Positions 23,923-32,194 of a stretch of 64,000 nt of DNA are shown in pieces. The position numbers and the translations under genes were made by a program. Below the pieces are notes generated by a model, which did no database searches, had not been told where the DNA came from, and was given only the letters and a program-made list of their open reading frames with translations. This DNA is from SG8-41 sp964521405. GTDB taxonomy: Bacteria > Pseudomonadota > Gammaproteobacteria > Burkholderiales > SG8-41. Every line of letters begins with the position of its first letter. Within the stretch, counting starts at the first letter, position 1. The stretch covers positions 1 to 64,000 of the forward strand of contig CAZFRR010000277.1 of the NCBI GenBank assembly GCA_964521405.1, read 5' to 3'.

Positions 23923-24900
23923 ATGAAAACCCGATTGTTGCGCCCTATCGGCCCAGTACTGCTGGCAGCCTGCGCCGCGGCAGCGGGCCTGGCGTCTGCG
24001 CAGGATTTCCCCAATCGCCCGATCCGGATGATCATCCCCTACGGGCCCGGCGGTGTCACCGACATCACGGCGCGCATCATCGCGCCGGCGATGTCCGAGG
24101 ATCTCGGCCAGCAGGTCATCGTCGAAAACCGCCCGGGCGGCGCCGCCATCCCGGGCTTCGACCTGGTCGCAAAAGCGAAGCCCGACGGCTATACCATCGT
24201 GGCCGCCACGACCGCCCTCGCCGCCCAGCCCATCCTGTTCAAGAAACTGCCGTACCAGGCGGACCGGGATTTCTTCCCGGTCAGCCTGGTCATCGTCATG
24301 CCCACCCTGCTCGTCATACATCCGTCGATACCCGCCCGTAACGTAAAAGAGCTAATCGCCCTGGCGAAATCCAGGCCGGGCCTGCTCAACTACGGATCCG
24401 CCGGCAACGGCAGCGACAACCATCTCACGGCGGAGGTGTTCAAGCACGCCGCCAAGATCGATGTCCTGCACGTTCCGTACAAGGGCGGCGGCGCCGTCAT
24501 GATCGACCTCGTTGCCGGGCAGATCGCATTTGTCTTCTCGCCGGTTCCCACCGCTCATGGTTACGTTTCGAGCGGGCGATTGCGCGCACTGGCGGTGAGC
24601 GGCCTGAAACGCAACGCCGCCTTCCCCGACGTGCCGACCGTCGCCGAGACCCTGCCGGGCTTCAACGTGAACGCCTGGCTCGGGCTGTTCGGCCCCGGCG
24701 GCATGCCCGCGAATGCCACCGACCGCCTCTATGCCGCAACCACCAAGGCGGTGCAGCGCCCTGAAGTGTCGAAGCGTCTGACCGCGATGGGAGCCGAAGT
24801 CGTCGGCGGCACGCCCGCCCAGATGGGCGCTCACCTGAAGAGCGAGATGGACCGCTGGGTCAAGCTCGCCCGGGAAGTGAAATTCGAGCTGGCGGATTAG
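23923..24900 (+). CDS. Bug-family substrate-binding protein (7)
   Basis: 325 residues. The signal peptide (MKTRLLRPIGPVLLAACAAAAGLASAQ) precedes DFPNRPIRMIIPYGPGGVTDITAR. ENRPGGAAIPGFDLV and PDGYTIV are canonical. I chose ATG 23923, since the upstream in-frame ATG at 23872 adds 17 residues without a signal character. Its TAG stop forms the base of a hairpin. It is divergent from receptor 6 across about 170 bases and followed by a leaderless AfuA-like protein. Confidence 0.9.
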   Translation: MKTRLLRPIGPVLLAACAAAAGLASAQDFPNRPIRMIIPYGPGGVTDITARIIAPAMSEDLGQQVIVENRPGGAAIPGFDLVAKAKPDGYTIVAATTALAAQPILFKKLPYQADRDFFPVSLVIVMPTLLVIHPSIPARNVKELIALAKSRPGLLNYGSAGNGSDNHLTAEVFKHAAKIDVLHVPYKGGGAVMIDLVAGQIAFVFSPVPTAHGYVSSGRLRALAVSGLKRNAAFPDVPTVAETLPGFNVNAWLGLFGPGGMPANATDRLYAATTKAVQRPEVSKRLTAMGAEVVGGTPAQMGAHLKSEMDRWVKLAREVKFELAD

Positions 24901-24935
24901 CAGCCAGCCGGGCCTGTGTGTCCGACAGGCTGCTA
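24898..24935 (+). terminator. Hairpin beginning with the stop codon of Bug receptor 7
   Basis: TAGCAGCC (24898-24905) can pair with GGCTGCTA (24928-24935); an inner GCCTGT/ACAGGC pair is an alternative. No T-tract follows, so termination may depend on Rho. Confidence 0.5.
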
Positions 24936-25011
24936 ATAACAAAACCGCCCGCGTATTTCGACTGAGAGATGCGCCAGAGCGGCACGGCTTGCCCCTGAAC
25001 GAAACCGCTCC

Positions 25012-26004
25012 ATGTCCGCTTCCGACAACCGGCTGGTCGTCTACTCCGCTGCCGAGAAACAATACTGCACCGGGTTGCTCGATGACTTCACCGCGCGCCA
25101 CCCGGGTATCGAGATCGATTTCGTCTTCGGCATCAGCGTGGCGCTGCACGAGCGCTACCTGGCAGCGTTGTCCGCGGGCAAGCCGGAAGCCGATCTCCTC
25201 TGGAGCTCGGCCATGGATTTGCAGATGAGCCTCGTGCTGGCGGGCGACGCTCTGCCGCACCCGAGCCCGGAATCGCACGCTCTGCCGCAAGGCGCCGCCT
25301 ACCGCGACCTGGCGTATGCCACGACGGTGGAACCGCTCGTGACACTGGTGAACCGCGAACTCTTTGACGTGAATCTCGCAGCGGGCTCGCTCGACGAACT
25401 CACCGCCGCGTTGAGGAGCGCCCCGGAGCGTTTTCTGGGCCGGATCGCGTGCTATGACATCGCTGCCAATGGCCTGGGATTCCTCGCCTTGCTGCACGAG
25501 AGCCGACGCAGCAAGGAATTCGCTGCGTTCCTTCAAGCGCTGGCAGCTTGCAAGCCAAAGTTGTTCGGTTCCAACCCGCCGCTCGTGGAGGAAGTGTCCA
25601 GCGGCAGCGCCGCCCTGGGCTACCACGTTCTCGCTTCGTACGCGTTGCGCGCAACGCGCTCGAATCCCTCGCTGGCTATCGCCGCATCGAACTCGCCACC
25701 GCTCGCAGTCTCACGCGTGGCATTCATTCCGCGCAGCGCCCCGCACCCGAACGCCGCCAGGCTGTTCCTGGACTATCTGCTCTCTCAAGACGGGCAGCAG
25801 CGCCTGCTAGAGGCGGGACTCTTCCCGATACGCAGCCTGGCGGATGGCGCTACCCGCTCCGGAATGGACGCGGTCACACCGATCCGGATCGACCGGGACT
25901 TCGACGACCTGCTCGACCCGCAGCGCAGACACAAGCTATTGTCCCAATGGCGGGCCGCGGTCGCCGGTCGTGCGCCAGGATGGAATAGGGGGACAGACCA
26001 CTAA
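25012..26004 (+). CDS. AfuA-like extracellular solute-binding protein lacking a signal peptide
   Basis: 330 residues resembling Fe(III)/polyamine-type ABC binding proteins: LVVYSAAEKQYCTGLLDDFTARHPGIEIDF, KPEADLLWSSAMDLQMSLV, and ALGYHVLASYALR with PHPNAARLFLDYLLSQDGQQ at the C-terminus. It starts at MSASDNRLVVYS, directly at the first beta strand, and the codons upstream (PERNRS and before) are not hydrophobic, so no secretion signal is present. No permease or ATPase genes are adjacent. The last codons (GWNRGTDH) come from a GGGGACAGACCAC repeat that also forms the leader of Bug receptor 8. Confidence 0.78.
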   Translation: MSASDNRLVVYSAAEKQYCTGLLDDFTARHPGIEIDFVFGISVALHERYLAALSAGKPEADLLWSSAMDLQMSLVLAGDALPHPSPESHALPQGAAYRDLAYATTVEPLVTLVNRELFDVNLAAGSLDELTAALRSAPERFLGRIACYDIAANGLGFLALLHESRRSKEFAAFLQALAACKPKLFGSNPPLVEEVSSGSAALGYHVLASYALRATRSNPSLAIAASNSPPLAVSRVAFIPRSAPHPNAARLFLDYLLSQDGQQRLLEAGLFPIRSLADGATRSGMDAVTPIRIDRDFDDLLDPQRRHKLLSQWRAAVAGRAPGWNRGTDH

Positions 26005-26066
26005 GGAAGGTAATATCATCTTAGTGGTCTGCCCCCCTGTTCAATCTTCTTGGTGGTCTGTCCCCT
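25986..26066. repeat. GGGGACAGACCACTAAG inverted repeat between two genes
   Basis: GGGGGACAGACCACTAAG (25987-26004) has an inverted copy TTAGTGGTCTGCCCCCCT near 26019-26037 and a second partial copy, GGTGGTCTGTCCCCT, ending at 26066. The first copy codes the C-terminus of the preceding protein and the last abuts the next ATG. Confidence 0.75.
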
Positions 26067-27038
26067 ATGAAGAACCTCTCGAGTCTCATGCTGGGTGTGT
26101 TAGCGCTGCTGATCGCGGAGGGTCCGGCCGCGCAAACGGTTTACCCCGCCAAGCCGATCCGCGTGGTCGTGCCCTATCCCGCCGGCGGCACCTCCGACAT
26201 CCTCACGCGCATGATCGGCGCGAAATTCACCGAGTCGTGGGGGCAGCCAGTCCTCGCCGACGTGCGTCCCGGCGCCAACGGCAATATCGGCGTCGAAATC
26301 GTGACGCGCGCGGCGCCCGATGGCTACACGCTGGTGCTGATGGACATCGGCAATCTCTCGATCAGCCCCAGCATGTACACCCGGCTGCCGTTCGATATCA
26401 TCCGCGATCTCGCGCCAATCACCACGGTGACGTTTTCGCCGTACCTGCTGACCACGCATCCCAGCGTGCCGGTGAAAAGCGTCGCCGAGCTGATCGCGCT
26501 CGCGAAAGCCAACCCCGGCAAGTTGAACGCCCCCGTGGGACTCGGCAGCAACATTCACCTTTCCACCCTCGCGATGCAGCAACGCCTGGGCGTCAATTGG
26601 GTCTACGTCCCGACCAAGGGCGGTCAATCCTCGGTGCTGTCGGTCATGACGGGTGATGGCGACTTCCTGATGATGGGCGTGATCCAGACCTGGGTGCACG
26701 TGAAGAGCGGCAAGCTGAAACTGCTGGCGGTATCGAGCGAACAGCGCGAACCCATGTTCCCGCAGGTGCCTACCGTCGCCGAGACGCCGGGACTCGAAGG
26801 TTTCAACGCGGGGTCGTGGCAGGGCATGCTCGGCCCGGCGAAATTGCCCGCCGAGATCGTCAACAAGCTCTACAACGAGGTGAAGCGCATCGTTGCGCTG
26901 CCCGACTTCAGCGAGAAACTCACTTCGCAAGGCTCGCGCCCGCAAGCCAAAACGCCGCAGGAAATGGGCAACTGGCTGGCGACCGAGAAGGCGAAGTGGG
27001 CGAAGGTCGTGAAGGAAAGCGGCTACAAGGTAGAGTAG
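26067..27038 (+). CDS. Bug-family substrate-binding protein (8)
   Basis: 323 residues. The signal peptide ends EGPAAQ and the mature part reads TVYPAKPIRVVVPYPAGGTSDILTR. The second loop is unusual: LADVRPGANGNIGVEIV replaces the normal VxNRPGA. PDGYTLVLMD and GVIQTWVHVKSGKLK complete the family pattern. The start abuts a dispersed repeat and lacks a clear Shine-Dalgarno. It is convergent with the 3-hydroxyisobutyrate dehydrogenase-like gene nine bases on. Confidence 0.87.
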   Translation: MKNLSSLMLGVLALLIAEGPAAQTVYPAKPIRVVVPYPAGGTSDILTRMIGAKFTESWGQPVLADVRPGANGNIGVEIVTRAAPDGYTLVLMDIGNLSISPSMYTRLPFDIIRDLAPITTVTFSPYLLTTHPSVPVKSVAELIALAKANPGKLNAPVGLGSNIHLSTLAMQQRLGVNWVYVPTKGGQSSVLSVMTGDGDFLMMGVIQTWVHVKSGKLKLLAVSSEQREPMFPQVPTVAETPGLEGFNAGSWQGMLGPAKLPAEIVNKLYNEVKRIVALPDFSEKLTSQGSRPQAKTPQEMGNWLATEKAKWAKVVKESGYKVE

Positions 27039-27047
27039 AGAAGCTCT

Positions 27048-27935
27048 TCACAGCTTCACGCGCTTCACGAAGCGCGCCGGCAAGAGCGCGCCGTCCCGGG
27101 GCCCCATGCCTTCCTGCGCCGCTTCCTCGAAGCAGGCGAGCGCGCGTTGCGAGACCGGGAGATCGATGCCGAGCGACTTCCCCTCCGCGATCATCACGCT
27201 GAGGTCCTTGCAGATCAGATTCACGTCGAAGGTGACCGGCCCGCTGTCCTGCCCTCTCAACCCGGCGGCGACCGCAGGACCGCGCGCTTTCAGCACGTTG
27301 GGCCCGCCCGAGGTTTCGGAAAAGATGCTGATCAGCCGGTCCGGATCGAGCTTCAGCGGCGCGCACAGCGCCAGGGCCTCGCTGAACGCCTGCCAGTAGA
27401 CCATGAGCGGGAGATTGATCGCGAGCTTCATGCGCGCGCCGGCGCCGACCGGGCCGACGTGCTCGAGCCGGCGGGTAAGCTGATCCAGCACCGGCTTCGC
27501 CCGCGCCACGTCGGCATCGGAACCGCCCACGAATCCGAAAAGCTTGCCATCCCGCGCGGGCCCGACGGTGCCTCCCACCGGGCAGTCAACCAGCGCCCCG
27601 CCCTTCTGTTTCACCCTGGCGGAGAGCGCGATCTCGACTTCCGGCCGGACCGTGCTCATCTCGACGAACAATCTCCCCTTCGCATCGCCAGCGAGCAGCC
27701 CCTGCGGCCCGTGGTACATCGCTTCGATGGCCTTGTCATCGGTGAGCATCGTAATGATCAGCTCGACGGCGCCAGTGAGCGCGGCCGGTGTCGCGGCAAC
27801 CTTCGCCCCGGCCGCGGCCAGGCTCTTCGTTTTCTCCGGCGTGCGGTTCCACACTGTGAGTTCATGGCCGACATCCATCAGCCGCAGCGTCATAGCCGCG
27901 CCCATGCGGCCGGTGCCCGCGATTCCTATCTTCAT
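27048..27935 (-). CDS. NAD(P)-dependent beta-hydroxyacid dehydrogenase (3-hydroxyisobutyrate dehydrogenase family)
   Basis: 295 residues. The Rossmann motif GIAGTGRMGAAM, the substrate-binding block DCPVGGTVGPARDGKLFGFVGG and the catalytic-lysine helix GAGARMKLAINLP are intact. It oxidises a beta-hydroxy acid to the semialdehyde or runs in reverse. AGGAGG lies five bases before ATG 27935; an upstream in-frame ATG falls in a mobile element and is rejected. A terminal-repeat element ends 13 bases upstream of the start, so the promoter must lie within or beyond that element. A paralogue is at 58333. Confidence 0.9.
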   Translation of the reverse strand: MKIGIAGTGRMGAAMTLRLMDVGHELTVWNRTPEKTKSLAAAGAKVAATPAALTGAVELIITMLTDDKAIEAMYHGPQGLLAGDAKGRLFVEMSTVRPEVEIALSARVKQKGGALVDCPVGGTVGPARDGKLFGFVGGSDADVARAKPVLDQLTRRLEHVGPVGAGARMKLAINLPLMVYWQAFSEALALCAPLKLDPDRLISIFSETSGGPNVLKARGPAVAAGLRGQDSGPVTFDVNLICKDLSVMIAEGKSLGIDLPVSQRALACFEEAAQEGMGPRDGALLPARFVKRVKL

Positions 27936-27948
27936 GCATGCCTCCTGT

Positions 27949-28215
27949 AGAGCCCCCAACATAATGAAACGCGCGTGCGGTGCGAGCCAAAATCGTCGAT
28001 AGCGCGAAGCGAGGTGCAGCCAATATTCGCTATATTGGCAAGACTCGCGACAAAGCTAGCGGCGATTTTGGCCGCAACCCCTCGTGGGCTGGCGCGATTT
28101 TGGCCCTCGGCACACCCACGGACTCACACCCGATTGGCACTCCCATGCTCCTACCCGCATGCCCCCAGCCAAAATCGTAACAGCGCAGCGTGTGTTTCAT
28201 TATGTTGGGGGCTCT
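27949..28215. mobile_element. MITE-like element, 267 bp, perfect 22-bp terminal inverted repeats
   Basis: The ends (27949-27970 and 28194-28215) are perfect inverted copies with core GAGCCCCCAACATAATGAAA. Inside, the word GCCAAAATCG occurs twice and its inverse GCGATTTTGGC twice, so the element could fold into nested stems. There is no coding potential beyond short frames. A target duplication is not clear. The terminal repeat differs at three positions over 19 from that of the 3050-3235 element, so both probably depend on one absent transposase. Confidence 0.75.
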
Positions 28216-28275
28216 TAGGGTGCCGCAGGTTGACACGCTGTACGCGCCCTAGTCAAATGCATGGCGGGCGCTGTG

Positions 28276-28375
<100 letters not shown>

Positions 28376-28420
28376 TTTAGAATTATTTTCCTGGTAGTTC
28401 TGTTTTCATTAATTTATTTT

Positions 28421-28536
28421 CTTGGCGTCATGGCGTCATGGCGTCTTGGCGGTTCAATATTTTTTTTCTCTTGGCTGCCTTTGCGTCTTGGCGGTTCAGT
28501 TCTTTTGATCGGCGTCTATCGGCGTTCATCGGCGGC
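28421..28536. repeat. Cluster of GCGTCTTGGCGGTTCA and CGGCGTCTATCGGCG repeat words
   Basis: GGCGTCATGGCGTCATGGCG is followed by two copies of GCGTCTTGGCGGTTCA (ending near 28458 and 28500), and then CGGCGTCTATCGGCGTTCATCGGCGG. These are the arm words of the elements at 11289, 17472 and 10551, here unpaired. They lie in the leader of the CocE hydrolase gene. Confidence 0.7.
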
Positions 28537-28539
28537 TAA

Positions 28540-30288
28540 GTGAGTTCTGCACAGAAAAGCGAAACCCGCGACGGCATGCGCATCGATTGGGACACACCCA
28601 TCGCAATGGACGATGGGATCGTTCTCCGCGCCGACGTGTTCCGCCCGGTCGGGAGCGGGCGCTACCCGGTCATCCTCACCTACGGCCCCTACGCCAAGGG
28701 CCTCGCGTTTCAGGAGGGCTACCCGAGCGCGTGGGAGCGCATGGTCGCGGAACACCCCGACGTCGCCGCCGGGTCGAGCAACCTCCACCAGAGCTGGGAA
28801 GTCGTGGACCCGGAAAAATGGGTGCCGGACGGTTACGCCTGCGTGCGTGTGGATTCGCGCGGCGCCGGCCGCTCGCCTGGTTTCATAGATCCCTTCTCCC
28901 TTCGGGAGACGAAAGACTTCTACCTCTGCATCGAGTGGGCGGGCGTGCAGTCGTGGTCGAACGGCAAGGTGGGGTTGAACGGCATCTCCTATTACGGCAT
29001 GAACCAGTGGCATGTCGCGACGCTCCAGCCGCCGCACCTCGCGGCGATGTGCGTCTGGGAAGGCTCCGCCGACTGGTACCGCGACATGACGCATCACGGC
29101 GGCATTCTTAATACGTTTTTCGCCAACTGGTACGACATGCAGGTGAAGACGGTCCAGCACGGGCTGGGCGAGCGCGGCCCGCGCTCGCGCGTCACCGGCG
29201 CCCTGGTCTGTGGCGATGAGACACTTTCGGAAGAAGTGCTCGCGAAAAACCGCTGCGATTTCGGCGACAGCATCCTCGCTCATCCGGTTGATGACGACTA
29301 CCATCGCGCCCGCTCCCCGGTCTGGGAGAAAATCACCACGCCGCTCCTTTCGGCAGCGAACTGGGGCGGCCAGGGGCTCCATCCCCGCGGCAATTTCGAG
29401 GGCTTCGTACGCGCCGCCGCGAAAGACAAATGGCTGGAAGCACACGGCCTCGAGCACTGGACCCACTTTTACACCGATTACGGGCGGGGGCTGCAGAAGC
29501 GCTTCTTCGATTATTTCCTGAAGGGCGAGAAAAACGGCTGGGACCGGCAGCCGAAGGTTCAGCTCCAGGTGCGGCACGTGGACCGCTTCGTCGAGCGTCA
29601 CGAGCAAGAGTGGCCGCTCGCCCGCACGCAATGGACAAAGTTCTACCTTCATCCAACGGCGCATCAGCTGGACCCCGAGGTAGCGAACGCTGCGGGCAGT
29701 ATCGCCTATGATGGAATGGGCGACGGAGTGACCTTTGTCTCTGCGCCGTTGGATAAGGAGACCGAGATCACCGGCCCGCTTGCCGCGAGGCTGTTCGTTT
29801 CCTCCTCAACCACCGATGCCGATCTCTTCCTGGTGTTCCGCGTTTACGCGCCGGATCTCAGGGAAGTCGTGTTCATGGGCGCGATAGACCCGCACACGCC
29901 GATTGCCCAGGGGTGGCTGCGCGCCTCGCACCGCAAGCTCGATCCGAAGCTCTCGACCGAATACCGGCCGTATCACGTCCACGACCAGAGGGAGCCGCTG
30001 AAGCCCGGCGCGATCGCGCAGCTCGACATCGAGATCTGGCCGACCTCGATCGTGGTGCCGGCCGGCTATCGCATCGCGCTGACCGTGCGCGGGCGGGACT
30101 ACGAATGGCAGAAGTCGACCGGCGCGAGGCTCTCCAATTTCAAGAACGAGCTGTTGGGCTGCGGCCCCTTTCTGCACAACGACCCCCGCGACCGCCCCGC
30201 CGCGGTCTTCGGCGGCAAGGTCACGCTCCACATCGGGCCGGAGCATCCGTCGTATATACTGCTGCCCATAATTCCAGAGAAGAAGTGA
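28540..30288 (+). CDS. CocE/NonD family hydrolase (X-Pro dipeptidyl-peptidase S15 type)
   Basis: 582 residues. The N-terminal alpha/beta-hydrolase domain has the nucleophile elbow GISYYG (GxSYxG class). A helical cap and GLEHWTHFYTDYG (probable catalytic His) follow, and the C-terminal jelly-roll segment contains GPLAARLFVSSSTTDADLFLVFRVYAPD and IEIWPTSIVVPAGYRIALTVRG. Members hydrolyse esters or amides such as cocaine or X-Pro peptides. No signal peptide, so cytoplasmic. The start is GTG 28540 or ATG 28576; neither has a good ribosome site. The 250-base leader is entirely repeats. It is followed by a GST-like gene. Confidence 0.87.
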   Translation: MSSAQKSETRDGMRIDWDTPIAMDDGIVLRADVFRPVGSGRYPVILTYGPYAKGLAFQEGYPSAWERMVAEHPDVAAGSSNLHQSWEVVDPEKWVPDGYACVRVDSRGAGRSPGFIDPFSLRETKDFYLCIEWAGVQSWSNGKVGLNGISYYGMNQWHVATLQPPHLAAMCVWEGSADWYRDMTHHGGILNTFFANWYDMQVKTVQHGLGERGPRSRVTGALVCGDETLSEEVLAKNRCDFGDSILAHPVDDDYHRARSPVWEKITTPLLSAANWGGQGLHPRGNFEGFVRAAAKDKWLEAHGLEHWTHFYTDYGRGLQKRFFDYFLKGEKNGWDRQPKVQLQVRHVDRFVERHEQEWPLARTQWTKFYLHPTAHQLDPEVANAAGSIAYDGMGDGVTFVSAPLDKETEITGPLAARLFVSSSTTDADLFLVFRVYAPDLREVVFMGAIDPHTPIAQGWLRASHRKLDPKLSTEYRPYHVHDQREPLKPGAIAQLDIEIWPTSIVVPAGYRIALTVRGRDYEWQKSTGARLSNFKNELLGCGPFLHNDPRDRPAAVFGGKVTLHIGPEHPSYILLPIIPEKK

Positions 30289-30290
30289 TT

Positions 30291-30389
30291 CGTTTCTCGT
30301 TTCTCGTTTCTACGCGGGTTGATTCACGAGCAACGAGTAACGAGTAACGAGTAACGAGCAACGAGCAACGAGCAACGAGCAACGAGTCA
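30291..30389. repeat. Heptamer arrays TCGTTTC x3 and CGAG[T/C]AA x9
   Basis: TTCGTTTCTCGTTTC-type units start directly after the hydrolase stop codon; nine CGAGTAA/CGAGCAA/CGAGTCA units follow at 30327-30389. The first set is the approximate inverse of the second, so they could pair. Confidence 0.85.
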
Positions 30390-30417
30390 CCATTTTTCGA
30401 CGATGATAGGAGGAGAA

Positions 30418-31077
30418 ATGAAATATTACGGATTCTGGCGTTCCCTCGCCGCCTGCCGCGTGCGCATCGCGCTGGCGCTGAAGGGCATCAAGGCGGAGGA
30501 AATCCCGGTCAACCTGATGCAGGGCGAGCAGTTGAAGCCCGAATACCGCGCGATCAACCCGCTCGCGGTCATTCCGTCGCTCATCCTCGACGAGGGCGGC
30601 ACGCCCCTGTTCGAGTCCATGGCGATCATCGAGTACCTGGACGAGACGCACCCGCAGCCGCCGCTCCTGCCGAAGGACCCCAAGGGGCGCGCCCGCGTGC
30701 GCGGGCTGGCGCAAATCGTCGCCTGCGACGGCCATCCCCTCATCGTTCCGCGAATCCGAAACTATCTCGAGAAGGAGTACAAACTCGACGAGGCCACGCG
30801 CACCCGCTGGTGCCAGCACTGGATCATGGAGGCCATGCAGGCGGTCGAGGCGCACCTGTCGAAGGAAAAGGAAACCGGCCGTTACTGCCACGGCGACGCC
30901 CCCACGCTTGCCGACATCTGCGTCGCCACCCAGGTATTCGGCGCCCGCTTCTTCAACTGCGACACCGGCCCGGTGCCGACGGTCATGCGCGTGTTCGGCG
31001 AATGCATGAAGCTCGATGCCTTCGACAAGTCGCACCCGCTCAAACAGCCGGGTGCGCCGAAGGAGATCAAGCATTAG
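30418..31077 (+). CDS. Glutathione S-transferase family protein, maleylacetoacetate isomerase-like
   Basis: 219 residues. The N-terminal thioredoxin-like domain has RSLAACRVRIALALKGIKAEEIPVNL, PEYRAINPLAVIPSLILDEGG and FESMAIIEYLDETHPQPPLLP; the helical domain continues with HWIMEAMQAVEAHLSKE and YCHGDAPTLADICVATQV. This is the zeta-class (MaiA) pattern, but the SSC active-site motif reads SLA here, keeping only the first Ser. Such enzymes isomerise maleyl-acids using glutathione, fitting aromatic catabolism. AGGAGG right before ATG 30418 sets the start, five codons into the longer frame. Confidence 0.85.
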   Translation: MKYYGFWRSLAACRVRIALALKGIKAEEIPVNLMQGEQLKPEYRAINPLAVIPSLILDEGGTPLFESMAIIEYLDETHPQPPLLPKDPKGRARVRGLAQIVACDGHPLIVPRIRNYLEKEYKLDEATRTRWCQHWIMEAMQAVEAHLSKEKETGRYCHGDAPTLADICVATQVFGARFFNCDTGPVPTVMRVFGECMKLDAFDKSHPLKQPGAPKEIKH

Positions 31078-31086
31078 AGTACCGAT

Positions 31087-31190
31087 TCCCTCCCCCTCGA
31101 TGGGGGAGGGCTAGGGTGGGGGTGAGAAGCGTTACGACACGCAACATGTTCACCCCCATCCCAACCTTCCCCCATCAAGGGGGAAGGAGG
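31087..31190. repeat. Paired hairpin repeats (CCCCCTCGATGGGGG / CCCCCATCAAGGGGG)
   Basis: Two stems, one at about 31090-31110 and one at about 31170-31188, have outer CTAGGGTGGGGGTGAG and CACCCCCATCCCAACC segments that pair. This belongs to the same general class as 4661 and 13653. It sits between the GST-like and hydrolase genes. Confidence 0.65.
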
Positions 31191-31205
31191 CCACAGGAGC
31201 CAGAT

Positions 31206-32081
31206 ATGAATACAGCAACGCTGACCCGCTACGAAATCGATGTCACTGACGTCGAATACCTGCGCCACGGAACGAAGCCGCTGCTCGCGCGCATCTACCA
31301 GCCGCGCGGGACGGGGCCGTTCCCGCTCGTCATCGATCTCCACGGCGGCGCCTGGTGCAACAAGGACCGCACCAGCGACGCCGGCACGGACGAGCCGCTG
31401 GCGAAGAGCGGCGTGGTGGTGGTGTCGCTGGATTTCCGCATGCCGCCGGACGCCGGCTACCCGGCCTCGCTGGCCGACATCAATTACGCGATCCGCTGGT
31501 GCAAGGCGCGGGCCGCGGAACTGGGCAGCCGCCCGGACCGGGTCGGCATCCTCGGCGTCTCGAGCGGCGGCCACCAGGCGATGCTGACGGCGTTGCGGCC
31601 GACCGACTCCCGGTATGCCGCCCTGCCCTTGCCCGGCAAAGCCGGCGATGCCGCAGTTAATGCTGCGGTGCGCTGCGCGGTCCTGTGCTGGCCGGTCATC
31701 GATCCGCTCGGCCGTTACCAGTACGCCAAGTCCAACCAGGGCGGCGCTCTCAAGAAACAGGCGGACAACTGGGTGCAGTGCCATGACCAGTACTGGCAGG
31801 GCGAAGCGGCGATGACCGAAGGCAATCCCACGCTCGCGCTCGAACGCGGCGAGAAGGTGCAAATGCCGCCGGTGCTATATCTGCAGGGCACCGCGGATGT
31901 CGCCCATCCTGTGCCCAACCGCGACCGCTTCATCGCGAGCTATCGCAAGGCGGGCGGACGCGTGGAACTGCACCTGTTCGAAGGTATGGGCGAGGCTTTC
32001 ATCACCAACGACCCCACCTCGCCGGCCGCACTCTCGGCGATCGACAAGATCATCGAGTTCGTTCACCGCGAGATACGCTAA
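31206..32081 (+). CDS. Alpha/beta hydrolase (HSL/BD-FAE-like)
   Basis: 291 residues. The oxyanion motif HGGAW (about 46-50), nucleophile elbow GVSSG (Ser119) and acid region GTADVAHPVPNRD (Asp231) match the hormone-sensitive-lipase/carboxylesterase group. At the position of the catalytic His in FEGxGHxF the sequence reads FEGMGEAF (Glu263), so the triad looks incomplete or another His is used. A lid insertion of about 60 residues (QSNQGGALKKQADNWVQCHDQYW-like) is present. GGAG lies six bases upstream of the ATG. It is followed by heptamer repeats and a leaderless DctP. Confidence 0.82.
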   Translation: MNTATLTRYEIDVTDVEYLRHGTKPLLARIYQPRGTGPFPLVIDLHGGAWCNKDRTSDAGTDEPLAKSGVVVVSLDFRMPPDAGYPASLADINYAIRWCKARAAELGSRPDRVGILGVSSGGHQAMLTALRPTDSRYAALPLPGKAGDAAVNAAVRCAVLCWPVIDPLGRYQYAKSNQGGALKKQADNWVQCHDQYWQGEAAMTEGNPTLALERGEKVQMPPVLYLQGTADVAHPVPNRDRFIASYRKAGGRVELHLFEGMGEAFITNDPTSPAALSAIDKIIEFVHREIR

Positions 32082-32085
32082 CGCT

Positions 32086-32120
32086 GTTCCGGGTTCCGGG
32101 TTCCGGGTTCCGGGTTCAAG
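32086..32120. repeat. Heptamer array GTTCCGG x4-5
   Basis: Four exact GTTCCGG units and a GTTCAAG remnant start five bases after the hydrolase stop. GAACATTGAACATTGAACC words continue to the DctP start at 32195. Confidence 0.8.
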
Positions 32121-32194
32121 GTTGGAGTGAGTTCTGATTGGAGGGTTCCGGTTTTGAACTTTGAGCCTGGAACATTGAACATTGAACCTGGAAC

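Noticed and set aside
22792..24321. A 509-codon frame extending Bug receptor 6 upstream
   Set aside because: The extra codons overlap Bug receptor 7 on the other strand and precede a clear signal peptide and ribosome site.
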